This document shows, in pieces, positions 61,161 to 64,000 of a stretch of DNA of 64,000 bases (its first letter is position 1; each line of letters starts with the position of its first letter). The notes under the pieces are model-generated. The model saw only the letters and a list, made by a program, of their open reading frames with translations. It was not told where the DNA came from and ran no database searches. This DNA comes from Sipunculus nudus (Eukaryota > Annelida > Sipuncula > Golfingiida > Sipunculidae). The stretch covers positions 46,070,019 to 46,134,018 of the forward strand of contig CM049306.1 of assembly GCA_026874595.1 (NCBI GenBank), read 5' to 3'. Made by a program: the position numbers and the translations under genes.

Positions 61161-61490
61161 GCTTCTGTGGCTCAGGAGTAGAGCACAGGACTCAAAGCCA
61201 GGAGAATGCAAGTTTGAATCTCAGCAGAAGCAGTGAGATTTTTCACTGTCACTCCCCCACCCAGGGTGAGCACTCTTAATGAGCAGATTTAATGGGAAGG
61301 CTGTGCCTAATGGTTGTATTTCACTGACAAATGAGTGTGCCTTTTTGGGGTTCATAAGGGGTATGACCCAACAGTGGGTATGATTACACTGTCAGGGCCC
61401 ACAGGTGCAGAAGTCACCAGGTCTGGTTAACACAAGGATATAAAAAGAGAGGATATTAACCTGTCACAAAGTCTGAAAAAAAAACAGAAC
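61161..61490 (+). repeat. tRNA-derived SINE-like repeat
   Basis: The first 71 bp resemble a tRNA. GCTTCTG (61161-61167) pairs perfectly with CAGAAGC (61225-61231), an A-box-like TGGCTCAGGAGTAGAGC is at about 61168, and a B-box-like AGTTTGAATCTC at about 61211. The anticodon and T stems do not pair properly, so it is not a functional tRNA. A non-tRNA body follows (GGTGAGCACTC, GGGTATGATTACACTG), with an A-rich tail near 61480. Most likely a SINE copy; a tRNA pseudogene is the alternative. Confidence 0.6.
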
Positions 61491-62526
61491 AGAATTCTGT
61501 AGATGTGCATGTACTTAGAGTTAATATGAGACAGCATTAAAAAAAATTAGCCAGTTACCTCCAACAAAATGTTTAAGTTTTCTGGTAATATTCACTGCAT
61601 AAGGGAATCCTGGCCAGGATATGGCAAAGTCATGGATAAGGCTTATAATAGATAATGGGCTTCAATTAGAGAAAATATGGTACATTTGCATGAACACCTC
61701 TTGAAATGGAACCATATGCTGATTCTAATCATGCATAATATCACACATCTGTTACCATACCCTTGTAGATGGTCAATACATTTAATAGATTATGCCTTAT
61801 ATCTCAGTAACAAGATATGACCTATATGGACATTCTTATATACTGTCAAGTGATTTTACTTTCCTGACCTTTTTTGTCCCAGTCTTATTTTTCTATTTTT
61901 TCTTTAAAAAATTTGTTTTTCCTATTTTTGGTTAAGTTTACATTTGTGACATTCAGTTTTTAAATTCACTGAACTGCTGTGAAATTGTTCTTTTCATCTC
62001 ATTAGTGAACAGATATAGGCTATTTGGAGCACTATGTGATCACAAAAGTGCTGTTACAAACTTAGCACCATATAAAAATGGTTATGATAAGTCTCCGTAA
62101 TATCATTTTTTTTATTTCACATTTGTTTATGGAGAATGAGCATAATTGATTTTGTTATGTGTGTGCTTTCTGTCATACTTTTTTTCCTACTTTTCCTTAA
62201 GTTTTCCTACTTTTGTCCTATTTTCTGTATTTCCTCTCCTACTTTTGTCATACTTTTTTTTCGTAAGAGTATGCTTGACAGCCTATTCTTGTATTATTCT
62301 CTGAGCATACAAAACCTGAAATGCAGAAGACTTTGTGACATATCATTATTATTGTATATTTACCTTGATCTTCATTCAGAGGACATTGCAACCAGCAGGC
62401 CTTTTACTTCCCCTTTAAAAAGTACAGACTCATCTTGATTTTATAAGGACTTCTCTGTTCATATAGACTTAAATTTATACACATTCTGCCCTGATTCTTT
62501 CTGGATAATCAGTGTTTTCTTTCTGT
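61491..62526. other. Unannotated interval, no supported gene
   Basis: AT-rich, T-rich on the plus strand around 62100-62260. The 100-codon ORF at 62136-62438 is a low-complexity hydrophobic translation of T-rich DNA. Confidence 0.4.
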
Positions 62527-63078
62527 TTTATACCTCAGCTAACTGTAAGTAAGCTGAGCTATAGTGATCACACTTTCCCCATTGTCTGTCTGGCAGTCTG
62601 GTCATCTGGTTGTCTGTTAAAAGGGCACAAACTGTAAATGTTGGACCCAGAAACTGCTAACATGGCATAGTGGGAGGCCCTGAAAAAATCTCCTATGAAA
62701 CATGAAATTAGATCACTGCGACCTGTATTCTCTGAGTTATGAGGAGGTCCTGGAAAAATCTCCATGGAATCTAAATAAGTTCAAGGTGCATTGCCTTTAT
62801 TCCACAAGATACATGAAAACTTCATTTTACCATTAAAAACAGTTGTAAATGTTCAGTTATGACCAGTTACATAACCACTGGTGCTGAATTTCCCAGTTTT
62901 GCAAGAAGTTACCCTTGACCCAATATCTGCCTTAGCATGGTAAAACTGCCTAATTTGCATAAATTATGTACATTGCCTTCAGGACAACTGGTACTAAACA
63001 CACAAAAAAGGTATCTAGTGTCACAGCCAACACCAACACAACAGTTAGATGAGCGTCATGACCCATGGGTCACTTGTT
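62527..63078 (+). mobile_element. Family A short copy
   Basis: The 5' end TACCTCAGCTAACTGTAAGT retains the stem-loop with AGCTGAGCTATAG. One and a half A-type units follow (CACAAACTGTAAATG, GGACCCAGAAACTGC, AATTAGATCACTGCGACC). The 3' end is GTTAGATGAGCGTCA, the palindrome TGACCCATGGGTCA (63059-63072) and CTTGTT. 552 bp with both ends. Non-coding. Confidence 0.8.
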
Positions 63079-64000
63079 ACTTTTTATCATTATTTTTCTT
63101 CAACTTACTATCTCTCTTTACATACACTGTTCACAGGCATAGATGAATCTTTGTCATTTATCATCCATTCTTGATGTTCCACAGATGTGTCTTGTACCTC
63201 TAGACATCCTATGATTAATCCATATGTTGAAAGCTTAACAGCTGACTGCATACTTATCTCTGTTGCTACATGTAATGTGTATTAGTCTCATATTCACTTA
63301 CACTTGAATTCCATTTATATCCTTTGGGTAAATATTTTGGATGTATATAAAGAAGCAAAATTTGTAAGAGGTAATTTATGTGTGATGTTGTCATGCAGGG
63401 AGCAAATTCTCTCTTAACCTAATGAAAACCTTAATATTATGACCACCATACCATGGCAAACACTTGTTTTGGTCATAACATCTGTCCTCAAATGGTACAT
63501 ATATTATGATACATTGTATTCTGACAAATTTCTATTAAAAACAACTTCAGAAACTGTACAGTTCTTTTTTCCCTGATAGTCATTACTTCTTATGCATGAA
63601 TAGGAAAATCTATATATTTCATGGGTAATAACCACAAAGCTTTTGAATAATACTTTCTATTAATATTGTCAGTCAGTTAAATATAATTTATGATTTCCCA
63701 GAACTGAGCTTTAAATGGTTCTCAAAGTAAGATACTGCCATGGTATAGGACTAATTTTGTGTAATCTTTAATGTGTCAGTAAAATGTTTGAATAATGAAT
63801 ATTTTATTTATTGAATAATTTTCCACATTTGTTCATCCTAAGTAATTTGATTTAATTATACACAAACTATAGTTTTTCCATGCTGGCTTCACCATTTTAA
63901 ATACATGAAAATATTAGTAGCATTTCTGTGGTAATTTGATATATTTACTACTTTTTCTATTTCTTCTGCTAATTGGCATTCTCCTGTTTAACACACCATG
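63079..64000. other. Unannotated interval to window edge
   Basis: AT-rich, no gene or repeat recognised. Confidence 0.4.

Noticed and set aside
62136-62438. 100-codon hydrophobic ORF
   Set aside because: Translation of T-rich low-complexity DNA; repeated TCCTACTTTTG words explain it.

Overview
The window looks like gene-poor nuclear DNA from an animal, most likely a bivalve mollusc. It is AT-rich and full of stop codons. About half of it consists of dispersed elements whose 5' ends, (GTCC/GTCT)n stretches and GGTGGCGCCACC-centred tandem monomers resemble those I associate with oyster, clam and mussel genomes. The organism call is inference from repeat style; no gene identifies it. No protein-coding gene, rRNA gene or intact tRNA gene can be supported.

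Main content: roughly 34 kb belongs to about two dozen non-autonomous elements in at least seven families, labelled here A (with variants A2 and A3), B, C, D, E, F and G. They share one plan: a T-rich 5' edge; a 5' stem-loop whose outer arm is repeated inverted near the 3' end; usually a GTCC/GTCT-rich stretch; an internal array of 140-340 bp monomers; the inverted 3' arm; a short terminal hairpin; and a final CTAGTT or CTTGTT. No terminal transposase-type inverted repeats or obvious target duplications are seen. This plan fits Helentron-type (HLE2) non-autonomous elements (HINE/DINE-like) and the bivalve 'pearl' elements. No Rep/helicase gene is present, so they would depend on enzymes encoded elsewhere.

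Layout: 1-1787 A; 4213-7937 D (with two 5' ends); 7938-8579 two MITE copies; 8890-12291 A with B nested inside; 12680-14207 B joined to a D 3' end; 16231-17725 F with C nested; 18088-20577 A2; 21846-24302 D; 24621-25770 decayed non-LTR reverse transcriptase pieces with an A2 3' end between them; 26362-27040 G; 27129-28575 D; 33026-33935 B; 34421-34961 short D; 35128-36187 C; 40454-43949 A3 with E nested; 44172-46286 a ~54 bp minisatellite split by A3 and ending in a fold-back palindrome; 46287-46850 truncated E; 49205-49393 D 3' end; 50339-53975 A with A3 nested and a 221 bp mini-A at its end; 57835-58142 MITE with long TIRs; 61161-61490 tRNA-derived SINE-like repeat; 62527-63078 short A. The rest is AT-rich unique-looking DNA, probably intergenic or from very large introns.

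Most notable: every Helentron-like element I could orient points the same way (+), including the nested ones; unrelated families carry the same palindromic box; and several nestings can be checked against an unoccupied copy in this same window.
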